DNA of 64,000 nucleotides from Methyloferula stellata AR4 (GTDB taxonomy: Bacteria > Pseudomonadota > Alphaproteobacteria > Rhizobiales > Beijerinckiaceae). Positions within the stretch are counted from its first letter, which is position 1, and each line of letters starts with the position of its first letter. Under the pieces are notes generated by a model. That model searched no databases. It saw only the letters and a list, made by a program, of their open reading frames with translations, and was not told where the DNA came from. A program made the translations under genes and the position numbers. Positions 36,380-45,336 of the stretch are shown in pieces. The stretch covers positions 3,922,001-3,986,000 of the forward strand of contig NZ_ARWA01000001.1 of assembly GCF_000385335.1 (NCBI RefSeq), written 5' to 3'.

Positions 36380-37248
36380 GACGGATCGCCCTCCGCGCTG
36401 CGCGGCTTGCGGCGCGCGAAGGTTCTCAAGCCGGACGCGACGCCGGCGAGAGTCCAGATCAAGAAACCGGGTTTCGTCAAACGCACGGGCTCGCTCAATG
36501 GATCATAGGCAATGAGACGCTGCGTCAGCGTCTGCGCGAGCTTTACGATGATCGCGGTTTCAAGGCAAAGCCGGAAATCCCTCACCTGCCCCGGCAAAGC
36601 GGCGCCTTGCGCCACGAGCCCGTTGGTTTTTTCCGCGAGGCTTTTGAGATAGGCGCGCAGCGCCGGAGGTGCCGCCGGCAGATCCAAAGCCTCGACGCCG
36701 AAGCCGGCCTGGGTCAGGCCATCGAGCGGGATATAGACGCGATCGATATTATGGTAATCGGCGACGCAATCCTGCAGATGGTTGATGATTTGCAGAGCCG
36801 CGCAAAGCGCGTCCGACGCCGGCCAGGTCGATTCGCTTTCACCATGGACGTCGAGCACGAAACGCCCGACGGGCGCGGCCGAATAGGCGCAATAAAGCAT
36901 CAACTCGTCCCAGGTCTCGTAGCGCTTCTTGACGGCATCCATGCGGAACGCCTGCAAGAGATCGAGTGCGTGGTGGGGCGAAAGATTGTGTTCGGCGAGC
37001 GCCAGCCGCAAAGGCACGGCGTCAGAGATGACATCCGTTCTGCCCTTCAAAGTCGACTCGAAATCGTCGAGGGCGAATAGTTTTTCTTTCGCCGTCAGCA
37101 CGGGATCGTCGGCGACGTCATCGGCGCTGCGAGCGAAGCGATAGAAGGCCATGATCGTGGCACGATGCGCCGGCGCGATCAAAACCGAGGCAACAGGGAA
37201 ATTTTCATCCTTGTGCGTCTTCGAAGGCGGCGGCGGCACGAAGCTCAT
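36376..37248 (-). CDS. hpnC: Hydroxysqualene synthase HpnC
   Basis: HpnC converts presqualene diphosphate to hydroxysqualene. At 290 residues it is a paralogue of HpnD with the motifs FARSADDVADDPV and LQIINHLQDCVADYHNIDRVYIP. The second aspartate motif is modified (QDCVADY in place of RDVDED), as expected for HpnC. ATGA overlaps with hpnA upstream and hpnD downstream show a tightly packed operon. Confidence 0.92.
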   Translation of the reverse strand: MSFVPPPPSKTHKDENFPVASVLIAPAHRATIMAFYRFARSADDVADDPVLTAKEKLFALDDFESTLKGRTDVISDAVPLRLALAEHNLSPHHALDLLQAFRMDAVKKRYETWDELMLYCAYSAAPVGRFVLDVHGESESTWPASDALCAALQIINHLQDCVADYHNIDRVYIPLDGLTQAGFGVEALDLPAAPPALRAYLKSLAEKTNGLVAQGAALPGQVRDFRLCLETAIIVKLAQTLTQRLIAYDPLSEPVRLTKPGFLIWTLAGVASGLRTFARRKPRSAEGDPS

Positions 37249-38243
37249 CGCACATACCCATGTTCGCGAAACCAGCTCACGGCTTCAGCCAGCGCCTCGC
37301 CATAAGGCCGCGCGCTATAGCCGAGATCCCGTTCGGCTTTGGCCGAGCTGAAAAACATCCGATGCTTCGACATGCGCAATCCATCCACGGTCAAGAAAGG
37401 CTCGCGGCCGGTTATATGGGCTGCGGCTTCCGACACCAATGCAAAGGGATAAAGGAGAGGCCGCGGCAGACGGACCCGCGGCGGCTTGCGGTCGCTCAGG
37501 CAGGCGATCTCCGACAGCATGGTCGCAAGCGGCACGTTCTGTCCACCGAGGATATAATGCTCGCCCGTCTTGCCGCGGCGAAGCGCTGCAATATGCCCTT
37601 CCGCCACGTCGTCGACATGGACGAGATTGAGGCCCGAGTCGACATAGCCCGGCACATGTCCCAATGCCGTCTCGACGATGATGCGGCCGGTCGGCGTCGG
37701 TTTGACATCGCGTGGACCTATGGGGGTCGAGGGATGCACGATCACCGCCGGCAGGCGCTCGTTCGCGATCATCTCCTCGACAACCCGCTCGGCCGCCACC
37801 TTGCTGCGCTTATAGGCGCCGATCGCCGTGGTCTCCGTGTGCCGCATCGTCTCATCCGCGGGGCTGCCGCAAACCGGCAATGCGAGGGTCGCGACGCTGC
37901 TCGTATAGACGACGCGCTCCAGCCCGGCATCCAGCGCGGCCTTCATCACATTGCGCGTGCCTTCGCGATTAGTCTGTATCAGCTCTTCGGGCCTGCGGGT
38001 CCAGAGCCGGTAATCGGCGGCCAGATGAAAGAGAAATTTCGTGCCAGCCACCGCCTGCGCGACGGATACGGCGTCGCACATGTCGCCTTCGGCGATTTCG
38101 ACATCGAGATTTGCGAGGTTGATGCGCGGGCTCGTCCGCCGTAAGAAGACGCGAACCGAATAATCTGCGGCTAGCAAAGCCTTGACGACCGCGGACCCGA
38201 CGAAGCCTGAGGCTCCCGTGACCAATACCTTGTCACCTGCCAC
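37245..38243 (-). CDS. hpnA: Hopanoid-associated sugar epimerase HpnA
   Basis: HpnA is an extended short-chain dehydrogenase/epimerase of 332 residues. The Rossmann motif KVLVTGASGFVGSAVVKALL is at the N-terminus, and YKRSK supplies the Tyr-Lys pair. It is found in hopanoid operons, but its reaction is not firmly known. The GTG start at 38243 is preceded by GAGG at a good distance and gives the usual short leader; the longer open frame has no ribosome site. It is the first gene of hpnA-C-D-E-shc-G. Confidence 0.9.
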   Translation of the reverse strand: MAGDKVLVTGASGFVGSAVVKALLAADYSVRVFLRRTSPRINLANLDVEIAEGDMCDAVSVAQAVAGTKFLFHLAADYRLWTRRPEELIQTNREGTRNVMKAALDAGLERVVYTSSVATLALPVCGSPADETMRHTETTAIGAYKRSKVAAERVVEEMIANERLPAVIVHPSTPIGPRDVKPTPTGRIIVETALGHVPGYVDSGLNLVHVDDVAEGHIAALRRGKTGEHYILGGQNVPLATMLSEIACLSDRKPPRVRLPRPLLYPFALVSEAAAHITGREPFLTVDGLRMSKHRMFFSSAKAERDLGYSARPYGEALAEAVSWFREHGYVR

Positions 38244-38530
38244 GCCGCCTCGCCCCCGGACCCGTAAATTGGGAAATATTGCCCCCTCGCCGGATGGGCA
38301 TATCATTTCTGCTCAGATTTGGGCAACCGGCCAGCCCGCAGATGGCAAATTAGACCGGCCCCATCACGCGAATGTGGGAGCACCTTCTCAAATTCGCCCG
38401 AAATCTATGGCCGATCCCATCGCCAGGGGACGGTATTCGGCGCTCAAAGGGCTATTTATGTTCGAGAGATAAGCCTCAAAGCAAACCGAATTCCTATCGA
38501 GCCCGCGCAAGAGAGCCTGTATAAGCAGCC

Positions 38531-40357
38531 ATGACCGAAGAAACCGAAGCTTTGACCGAACCTGCAAAACCCGCCCGCAAGCCGCCGCTCCGCGCCCTGG
38601 CTCCGCTTTTACCCTATGTCCTGCGGTACAAGTCACGCATCGCAGGCGCCTTCATCTCTTTGACCTTTGCGTCGGCTGCCACGCTTGTCGTGCCTTTCGC
38701 AATCCGGCGCATGATCGATTTCGGCTTTTCCGCCCAAAGCGACAAGCTCATAAATACATATTTCTTCGCGCTTATCGCTGTCGTCGCCGTTTTGGCTTTG
38801 TCATCGGCCTTCCGTTATTTCTTCGTCATGACGCTTGGCGAACAGGTGGTCACCGATCTGCGCACCGATGTGTTCGCGCATCTGACGAAGCTCGACGCGA
38901 CCTTTTTCGACAGCGTGCGTACCGGCGAACTTATCTCCCGCCTCACCGCCGATACGACGCAGATGAAATCCGCGTTTGGGTCTTCAGCTTCCGTGGCGCT
39001 GCGCAATTTCTTCCTGTTTATCGGCGCCATCGGGCTCATGATCTATTCGAGCCCGAAACTGTCCGCCTTGGTCCTGGTCGCCATCCCGGTCATCGTGCTG
39101 CCGCTCGTCGCCTCGGGACGCACGGTGCGCAAGCGCTCACGCGCGGCTCAGGATGCTCTGGCCGATGCGACCGCCTATGCGACCGAAAATCTCGGCGCGG
39201 TTCGCGTCATGCAATCCTTCGGCGCGCAAGCCGACACCAATAAGCGTTTCGCAGGCGCCGTCGATTACGCCTTCGAGACGGCGCGTGCAGCCATCGGTGC
39301 CCGCGCTATTCTGACCGGCGTTATCCTGTTCCTGGCCTTTTCGAGCGTCGTCGCCGTGCTGTGGCTCGGCTCGCAAGATGTGTTGGCCGGCCGCATGACC
39401 GGCGGCCTTCTGTCGCAATTCGTGCTTTACGCCATTTTGGGCGCAAGCTCGCTCGGGCAATTGAGCGAGGTCGGCAGCGAGCTCGCCGCCGCCGCTGGCG
39501 CAGCCGAGCGGATCGCCGAAATCCTCAAAATAGAGCCGAAGATCGTCGCGCCGGTTCCAGCAGCCGTCTTGCCCGTGCCATCGGTGGGAACGATCACTTT
39601 CGAAGACGTCGGTTTCTCCTACCCGTCGCGGCTGCGGGACGCTGCTTTGCGCGGGCTGAGCTTTGAGGTCGCACGCGGCGAGACGGTCGCGATCGTCGGT
39701 CCTTCGGGCGCCGGCAAATCGACGCTCTTCCAACTCCTGCTGCGCTTCTACGATCCGACCTCCGGCCGGATTCTGATCGACGGAGTCGATATCAAGACGG
39801 TCGATCCGGCCGATCTGCGCCGCCATATCCGCAGCGTGCCGCAGGATCCGGTGATTTTCGGCATCAGTATCTTGGACAACATCCGCTACGGCATGCCGGA
39901 GGCGAGCGAAGCCGCCGTGCGCGATGCAGCAGAACGCGCCGCCGCCGATCAATTCATCCGGGCTTTGCCCGAAGGCTATGCCACGCAGGTCGGCGAGCGC
40001 GGCATCACTTTGTCGGGCGGCCAGCGGCAAAGGCTCGCGATTGCCCGGGCGATCTTGCAGCATGCACCGATCCTTCTGCTCGACGAGGCGACCTCCGCTC
40101 TCGATGCCGAAAACGAGATCCTCGTACAAGCGGCGCTCGAAAAGCTGATGGCCGAGCGGACAACGCTCGTCATCGCGCATCGGCTCGCAACTGTGCTCAA
40201 AGCGCATCGCATCCTCGTCATCGACAATGGCAAGATCGTCGAGGAAGGCACGCATCAGACGCTGGTTGCCAAAGACGGGCTTTACGCGAAACTCGCGCGG
40301 CTGCAATTCGAGACGGGCGCGGTTGCCTTGCAGGATGGGCGCACGGCGGCTGCTTGA
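38531..40357 (+). CDS. ABC exporter, fused permease and ATPase (MsbA-like)
   Basis: This 608-residue half-transporter has six membrane helices (about 35-320) followed by a nucleotide-binding domain. Walker A is GPSGAGKS (390-397), the signature is LSGGQRQR near 495 and Walker B is ILLLDEA near 515; the H-loop IAHRLAT follows. It resembles lipid and multidrug exporters of the MsbA/BmrA type. It is divergent from hpnA across 287 bases, so a hopanoid or lipid substrate is possible, but position is the only evidence. As a half-transporter it should work as a homodimer. Confidence 0.88.
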   Translation: MTEETEALTEPAKPARKPPLRALAPLLPYVLRYKSRIAGAFISLTFASAATLVVPFAIRRMIDFGFSAQSDKLINTYFFALIAVVAVLALSSAFRYFFVMTLGEQVVTDLRTDVFAHLTKLDATFFDSVRTGELISRLTADTTQMKSAFGSSASVALRNFFLFIGAIGLMIYSSPKLSALVLVAIPVIVLPLVASGRTVRKRSRAAQDALADATAYATENLGAVRVMQSFGAQADTNKRFAGAVDYAFETARAAIGARAILTGVILFLAFSSVVAVLWLGSQDVLAGRMTGGLLSQFVLYAILGASSLGQLSEVGSELAAAAGAAERIAEILKIEPKIVAPVPAAVLPVPSVGTITFEDVGFSYPSRLRDAALRGLSFEVARGETVAIVGPSGAGKSTLFQLLLRFYDPTSGRILIDGVDIKTVDPADLRRHIRSVPQDPVIFGISILDNIRYGMPEASEAAVRDAAERAAADQFIRALPEGYATQVGERGITLSGGQRQRLAIARAILQHAPILLLDEATSALDAENEILVQAALEKLMAERTTLVIAHRLATVLKAHRILVIDNGKIVEEGTHQTLVAKDGLYAKLARLQFETGAVALQDGRTAAA

Positions 40358-40410
40358 GACGGCCGAATCGCCGAGGCCGGTCGAAGTGTCGTCCGCTTTG
40401 GGCGCAACAT

Positions 40411-41226
40411 TCATCCCGCCGCGGAGTCTACCTCGTAGGTCCACACGCGGAACGATTTCAACAGATGAGGCCCGAAACTCGTGATCATAGCGACGTCGGC
40501 CGCATCGCGGCCGCGCGCGACGACCACGCGACCTATTCTCGGCACATTATTGCGAGGGTCGAAGGTCCGCCATTCGCCGCCGATATAGACCTCGATCCAG
40601 GCGCTAAAATCCATCGGGTCGACGACCGGCACGCCGATATCGCCGAGGTGACCGTTCACGTAGCGAGCGGGGATGCTCATGCAACGGCACAGAGCGACCG
40701 CGAGATGGGCGAAATCACGACAGACGCCGACGCGCCCCTCGAAGACCTCGAAGGCCGAGCGCGTCGCGGAGGCCTTCTGATAGTCGAAGACGATGTGATT
40801 GTGAACGAAGTCGCAGATCGCCTGCACGCGCCCCCAGCCCGGCGCGAGGCCGCCGAACAGGTCCCAGGCGGGCTGGTTCAGCAGGTCCGTCTCACAGTAG
40901 CGGCTGCCCATGAGGAACATCAGCACCTCGTTCGGCAGCTCCGCGACAGCAATTTCCTTGGCATCGGCGTAAACAGGATCCCTGCCGCCGCAGTCGTTGA
41001 TCGTGGCATCGCCCATCAGCACGAAATCGCCTGCCGGCGCTACGAGGCGCCGGCAGAGGTTGCCGTAGCTGTCATGGTAGGTGGCGACCGGCACGAACGG
41101 CGTCGTCGTCGCGACTTCCGGCGCCACGAGATCCTGCAGGCGGTCGGCCTGGACGGACATCATGCAGATGATCGGCGTCGGTTGCGCGCAGGTGATGGCG
41201 ATCTCGTAACCGTAGCGGATGAGCAT
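40411..41226 (-). CDS. Transglutaminase-like cysteine protease family protein (second copy)
   Basis: This 271-residue protein is a clear paralogue of the one at 434-1276; both open MLIRYGYE and share GSRYCETD, VQAICDFV and GVCRDFAHLAVA. The nucleophile is Cys169 and the aspartate Asp223. The residue before AWIEV, where the catalytic histidine is expected, is Ser208. The ATG at 41226 was chosen by alignment with the paralogue. It lies at the end of a run of minus-strand small genes and ends 53 bases from the ABC exporter. Confidence 0.82.
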   Translation of the reverse strand: MLIRYGYEIAITCAQPTPIICMMSVQADRLQDLVAPEVATTTPFVPVATYHDSYGNLCRRLVAPAGDFVLMGDATINDCGGRDPVYADAKEIAVAELPNEVLMFLMGSRYCETDLLNQPAWDLFGGLAPGWGRVQAICDFVHNHIVFDYQKASATRSAFEVFEGRVGVCRDFAHLAVALCRCMSIPARYVNGHLGDIGVPVVDPMDFSAWIEVYIGGEWRTFDPRNNVPRIGRVVVARGRDAADVAMITSFGPHLLKSFRVWTYEVDSAAG

Positions 41227-41240
41227 GGACTGACTGGCCG

Positions 41241-41414
41241 TCAAACTGCGACTGCTAGCGGTTCCACACCGGGTAACGGCATCGGCGCCGCGACGTCGGG
41301 CGTCTTCACGGCGAGCCGCCGCTGATCGTCCTGCATCATCATGAGAAGCTCGTGCCTGATCTGGCGGGCGGACGGAAGCGCGATTCGGCGCCCGAAGCGC
41401 ATGAGTTGGGCCAT
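41241..41414 (-). CDS. Small protein of 57 residues, function unknown
   Basis: An ATG at 41414 is preceded by CAGGAG at about eight bases, a strong ribosome-binding site. The product begins MAQLMRFGRRIALPSARQIR and contains a methionine cluster (LLMMMQDDQ). It ends 14 bases before the transglutaminase-like gene, in the same orientation, so they are probably co-transcribed. No family was recognised. Confidence 0.55.
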   Translation of the reverse strand: MAQLMRFGRRIALPSARQIRHELLMMMQDDQRRLAVKTPDVAAPMPLPGVEPLAVAV

Positions 41415-41446
41415 GTGAAATGCTCCTGAGGAAGAAGGGTGAAGGA

Positions 41447-41716
41447 TCAGCTTTCTTCGGCGGCGCTGGGCCAGGAGGCACCCTCCGAGCCGGGGCCAAC
41501 GGTCGGCGCCGTGACGGGTGACAGCGAGAAGGACGTCAGCTGATGTTCGACGACTACCCGCCGAAAATTCTCCGTCTCGCTCTTGATGCGATATTGAAGC
41601 TGCGTGCCGACGGGCGGCATCTGCGCTTCGACGATATAGCGGCTGGCCGTGGAGGCTGGCTGCCCTTCGGCAGATAGCGTCACGACCGATCCGATCTTGA
41701 AGCGATGGGTGGGCAT
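41447..41716 (-). CDS. Conserved small hypothetical protein
   Basis: This 89-residue protein begins MPTHRFKIGSVVTLSAEG and continues with a beta-rich segment (RYIVEAQMPPVGTQLQYRIKS, ERVV-like FRRVVVEHQL). Similar short basic proteins occur in Hyphomicrobiales and have no known function. GGAGAGGA lies about six bases before the ATG. It precedes the 57-residue gene by 32 bases and points the same way, so it belongs to the same small operon. Confidence 0.6.
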   Translation of the reverse strand: MPTHRFKIGSVVTLSAEGQPASTASRYIVEAQMPPVGTQLQYRIKSETENFRRVVVEHQLTSFSLSPVTAPTVGPGSEGASWPSAAEES

Positions 41717-41769
41717 GCGATCCTCTCCGGTGGCCGTAACGGGTTCAGGCTCTCGGATGAGACGCCGGT

Positions 41770-41841
41770 CTAGTAATCCATGCCGCCCACGGCAATGGCG
41801 GGGACTTCCTTGCGCAAGTCCGCGATCATGCTCTCGGTCAT
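41770..41841 (-). CDS. Possible very short peptide (23 codons)
   Basis: An ATG at 41841 opens a frame beginning MTESMIADLRKEVPAIAV and stopping at TAG after 23 codons. It lies upstream of the two small genes in the same orientation. No clear ribosome-binding site is visible, so it may be chance. Confidence 0.2.
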   Translation of the reverse strand: MTESMIADLRKEVPAIAVGGMDY

Positions 41842-42044
41842 GATCGTTGTCGTTGCTTCATCTCAGGCGTGATGACTGGAGGCGACGATCGATAAGTATA
41901 ATCTCATATGGCGGCGCTTAGCGCCAATTGTAAGGGATGCCAGCCCCTAATTGCCTGGCGTGTTCAGCGTCGCAGCGCGAGCGGGGCTAACCTATCGGCG
42001 CGAAACCGCTGACAGACATCCCCTATGGTTGCTCCCTGCGGCGG

Positions 42045-42902
42045 TCAAAAAGACAGTTTGATCCCCACCACTGCGAGCGTGCCGGCGAGCAGCGGCCGCA
42101 GGATGCGGTCTGGCACATGCGCCGCCAAAAGGCTGCCAATGACAATGCCGGGCAAGGAGCCGATCAGAAGCGAGATCAGCATCGCCCAATCGACGGAGCC
42201 TAAAAACCACCAATGGCCGATGCCAGCGATGAAGGCCAAGGGCACCGCATGGACGATGTCCGAGCCGACGATATGCGCGATGCGCATGTTCGGATAAAGC
42301 GAGATCAGCACGGTGACGCCGATTGCGCCCGCGCCGACCGATGAGATCGAAACAAGCACGCCGAGGAACACGCCCAGCAAAACGGTCAGCGCTGTCCTGT
42401 GCCAGTCGGAAAGCCCTTCCGAATAGCGCGCGAGATGCGACAGCATCCATTTGCGAAAGATCAACGTAATGGCCGTCAGAATCAGCGCGAAGCCAAGGAC
42501 ATTGGTGATCAAGCCATGCGCGCCATGACTCTTGGTGCCAAGATAATTGAGGAACAGTAGAGTTGCGATCGTCGCAGGCACGCTGCCCGCCGCGAGCCTG
42601 CCGACGACGCCCCATTCGATCGTGCGGTTCCACGCATGGACAAGCGTGCCGCCGCATTTGGTAATCGATGCATAGAGCAGGTCCGTGCCGACGGCGGTTG
42701 CCGGCGCTATGCCGAAAAACAAAACCAAGAGCGGCGTCATGAGCGAGCCGCCGCCGACGCCTGTCAGCCCGACGAGCATTCCGACGAAGAAACCCGAGAT
42801 CGAATAGGCGAAATTGATCGCATGCCAGTCCAAGAAATGACGTCCCGTCGATTGGTCTGCCGCGCAGGGCAATGTAACGTCCCGCAGCTTGGCGACGAGC
42901 AC
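42045..42902 (-). CDS. TauE/SafE (TSUP) family permease
   Basis: This 285-residue inner-membrane protein has about eight helices in the two-repeat TSUP layout. The first repeat shows FFVGMLVGLTGVGGGSLMTPLLV and TAVGTDLLYASITK; the second shows LVSISSVGAGAIGVTVL. Relatives export sulfite or sulfur-containing organic acids. The GTG at 42902 is the first usable start and gives a short hydrophilic leader; a later start would remove part of the leader only. The substrate cannot be told from sequence. Confidence 0.82.
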   Translation of the reverse strand: MLVAKLRDVTLPCAADQSTGRHFLDWHAINFAYSISGFFVGMLVGLTGVGGGSLMTPLLVLFFGIAPATAVGTDLLYASITKCGGTLVHAWNRTIEWGVVGRLAAGSVPATIATLLFLNYLGTKSHGAHGLITNVLGFALILTAITLIFRKWMLSHLARYSEGLSDWHRTALTVLLGVFLGVLVSISSVGAGAIGVTVLISLYPNMRIAHIVGSDIVHAVPLAFIAGIGHWWFLGSVDWAMLISLLIGSLPGIVIGSLLAAHVPDRILRPLLAGTLAVVGIKLSF

Positions 42903-42949
42903 AGCTATTTACATACTCCATAAAGAGTAGCAAATTTTAGCATCCAGCC

Positions 42950-43432
42950 CTAAGTCGTAGGGCCAAGCCGCCATTGCATCCTTAAAGTCTTCAGGCCCGA
43001 CAAGGCATTTACGCCTTCGCCGGTTCGCACAAAACCCTCGCGCTGGTAAAAGCGAATGGCGCGCGGATTGTCTTCATTCACATCGAGGACGAGCGCTTCG
43101 GGTGACAGGCGCCGCGCCTCGGCGAGAAGCTGCGAGGCCAAGCCAGAGCCCCAGGCATCAGGTGTCACGGCAAGCTGAGCGAGATTGTGCGTCTTGGGGT
43201 TGACGGTCACGAAGCCGACGATGATGCCTTGCATATCGAAAGCGCAGATTGTTTGAAATCCGCCTGCTTCGAGGCCGCTCAGATGGTCTCGAAACCAGTC
43301 TCGCCGCGCTTCGAAATCGATCTGCGGCATGGCTTTCTGCCAGCTCGCCACCCATAGGTCGACAAGAGCGGAGAGCTCGCTTTCAGCACGGGGGCGGCAG
43401 GAAGACTCCGGAGTTTTGAGATGGCGGGCCAT
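42950..43432 (-). CDS. GNAT-family N-acetyltransferase
   Basis: This 160-residue protein has the GNAT fold pattern: LAQLAVTPDAWGSGLASQLLAEARRL is the acetyl-CoA-binding motif A, and LDVNEDNPRAIRFYQREGFVRTGEG is motif B. The acceptor substrate is unknown. It lies between the TSUP permease and hicB, all on the minus strand, without overlap. Confidence 0.85.
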   Translation of the reverse strand: MARHLKTPESSCRPRAESELSALVDLWVASWQKAMPQIDFEARRDWFRDHLSGLEAGGFQTICAFDMQGIIVGFVTVNPKTHNLAQLAVTPDAWGSGLASQLLAEARRLSPEALVLDVNEDNPRAIRFYQREGFVRTGEGVNALSGLKTLRMQWRLGPTT

Positions 43433-43449
43433 CGCGCCGGATACGGCCG

Positions 43450-43671
43450 TTAGACTCGCGTCAAATGCTTGGATGGTTCCGGAATGATTTTTCCGGCTTC
43501 AGCGGCCGCTTCAAGCCACGCTTCAATGGCGTCCTTGACATTGACGACAGCTTCTTCGGGGCTGGCGCCATCGCTCATGCATCCCGGCAGGTCTGGAACA
43601 AGCGCGACAAAGCCACCGCCATCTTCCGGGGAAAGAGGCTCAACCAGGATGGGATATCGAAGATCGCTCAT
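43450..43671 (-). CDS. hicB: Antitoxin HicB
   Basis: This 73-residue protein has the HicB partial RNase H fold: RYPILVEPLSPEDGGGFVALVPDLPGCMSDG followed by a helix AIEAWLEAAAEAGKIIPEPS. HicB binds and blocks HicA. The usual C-terminal DNA-binding domain is absent, so it is a short HicB. Its ATG overlaps the hicA stop by four bases, giving the canonical hicA-hicB order. Confidence 0.9.
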   Translation of the reverse strand: MSDLRYPILVEPLSPEDGGGFVALVPDLPGCMSDGASPEEAVVNVKDAIEAWLEAAAEAGKIIPEPSKHLTRV

Positions 43672-43910
43672 GTGCTGGCCCTTGCCGCGTCAATGAACGC
43701 CACCAGTTTGCGAATATAGACTGGTTTGATAGGCCTTTTGGAAGGGATGGTCAAAATCTCAGGCATGCGGTCAAAGAACACTTTGTAATGGGAGCCGCCG
43801 CCTTTCGGTGCTCGGCATGCTATGCCGTTTTGGGCACAAACAGCCTTAACGTCGTCGATGCGCCAGTCGCCTCTAGGGTTTTGACGCATTTGATCGAGCA
43901 AGTCGTTCAT
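43668..43910 (-). CDS. hicA: mRNA interferase toxin HicA
   Basis: This 80-residue HicA-type toxin has a double-stranded-RNA-binding-like fold. The catalytic histidine is His41 in GGGSHYKV, and IPSKRPIKPVYIRKLV forms the basic C-terminal part. HicA cleaves mRNA until neutralised by HicB, whose gene overlaps it by four bases. A 62-residue N-terminus is usual; the extra leader (MNDLLDQMRQNPRGDWRI) is typical of longer chromosomal forms. Confidence 0.88.
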   Translation of the reverse strand: MNDLLDQMRQNPRGDWRIDDVKAVCAQNGIACRAPKGGGSHYKVFFDRMPEILTIPSKRPIKPVYIRKLVAFIDAARAST

Positions 43911-44016
43911 GTTGGATTGTCTCTGCTCCGAAATGCGTCGTCCAATGCCGACCGCAGCTCGCTCATGCTATAGGATCGTTCCAAAAGAACGATTGCGCCG
44001 AAGAAAACGATAGCAC

Positions 44017-45213
44017 ATGGCGTCTCAAATGCTTCCGGCTTCGAGCTCCGTCCGTCCGGCGGTTCGGCGCCTCCAACTCACGGATTTCCGCTCCTACAGA
44101 AGCCTCGACCTCGCCGTCGATGCGCCGATGATCGTGCTCACCGGCGACAATGGCGCCGGCAAGACCAATCTTCTCGAAGCCTTGTCTTTCCTCACCGCCG
44201 GGCGCGGGCTGCGCCGGCCTGAACTTGCCGAATGCGCCGCGTCGCAAGGCTCCGGCGGCTGGGCGGTGTCGGTCGATATCGATACGGACCAAGGCGCGGT
44301 ACGGCTCGGCACAGGCATAGATCCGCCGAACGGCAATGGCTTGCTGCGCCGCTACCGGATCGACCGCGAGCCAGTCGCATCGATCAAGAGCTTTGCCGAC
44401 CATGTCCGCGTGGTCTGGCTGACGCCCGCCATGGACCGGCTCTTTTCCGGCTCCGCCGGCGAGCGGCGGCGTTTTCTCGACAGGCTCGTGCTCGCGGTCG
44501 ATTCAGAACATGGCACCCGCGTCGCCTCGCTCGAACGCGCCCTGCGCAACCGCAATCGCCTGCTCGAGGATTTCAACCATCGGCCGGATGCCAAATGGCT
44601 CGATGCGGTCGAACGCGAAATCGCCGAATTGGCCGTGGCCGTCGCTGCGGCCCGGCATGAAACGGTCACGCGCCTTTCGGCGCTCATCGCCACAATGCCA
44701 GCCGAGGCCACGGCTTTTCCGTTGCCGGAGCTTTCGCTCGAAGGCGAGATCGAGCCTATGATCGGCGGAAGGCCCGCGCTGGAGGTCGAAGATCATTACC
44801 GGATGATTTTGCGCGAGCAGCGCGGCCGCGACGCAGCCGCCGGCCGCACCTTGATTGGACCGCATGCGAGCGATCTCAACGTGCGATTCGCCGCCAAGGC
44901 GCTTGATGCAGCTCAGGCCTCGACGGGCGAGCAAAAGGCCTTGCTGATCACGATCGTGCTCGCGCATGCGCGGCTCGTCGCGGATATGAGCGGAATCGCG
45001 CCGATCATCCTGCTCGACGAGATCGCGGCGCATCTCGACCCGGCGCGACGGATCGCGCTTTATGAGGCGCTCGCGAGTTTGCGCGCACAGGTCTGGATGA
45101 CGGGCGCCGACCCGCTGGCTTTCGCCGACGTGCCGGGCGACGCGCAGATGCTGAAGGTTACGCCCGGCCAGGTGACGGCTTTTCCCCGTTTTTCCGGCAA
45201 TTCATCCCCATGA
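44017..45213 (+). CDS. recF: DNA replication and repair protein RecF
   Basis: RecF loads RecA at gapped DNA together with RecO and RecR. The SMC-like ATPase motifs are present: Walker A GDNGAGKT (43-50), LTDFRSYRSL before it, the signature STGEQKALLI and Walker B ILLDEIAAHLD. The length of 398 residues is normal for alphaproteobacteria. In many genomes recF lies between dnaN and gyrB; here neither is adjacent, so the classical order is broken. Confidence 0.95.
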   Translation: MASQMLPASSSVRPAVRRLQLTDFRSYRSLDLAVDAPMIVLTGDNGAGKTNLLEALSFLTAGRGLRRPELAECAASQGSGGWAVSVDIDTDQGAVRLGTGIDPPNGNGLLRRYRIDREPVASIKSFADHVRVVWLTPAMDRLFSGSAGERRRFLDRLVLAVDSEHGTRVASLERALRNRNRLLEDFNHRPDAKWLDAVEREIAELAVAVAAARHETVTRLSALIATMPAEATAFPLPELSLEGEIEPMIGGRPALEVEDHYRMILREQRGRDAAAGRTLIGPHASDLNVRFAAKALDAAQASTGEQKALLITIVLAHARLVADMSGIAPIILLDEIAAHLDPARRIALYEALASLRAQVWMTGADPLAFADVPGDAQMLKVTPGQVTAFPRFSGNSSP

Positions 45214-45336
45214 TTCACCGCTTTCATCGGACCTGACCCCTTGACAGATGGAAGACTTGGCAAAGCGGCCAACTGAGATAACGTTGCGGAAGATTTTGCT
45301 CGTTGCTTTTAGTTTTCGATTTCCGGCGTCGCTTTC

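Noticed and set aside
37260-38144. Plus-strand frame opposite hpnA as a regulator gene
   Set aside because: Antisense shadow of the epimerase gene; no helix-turn-helix or other motif.
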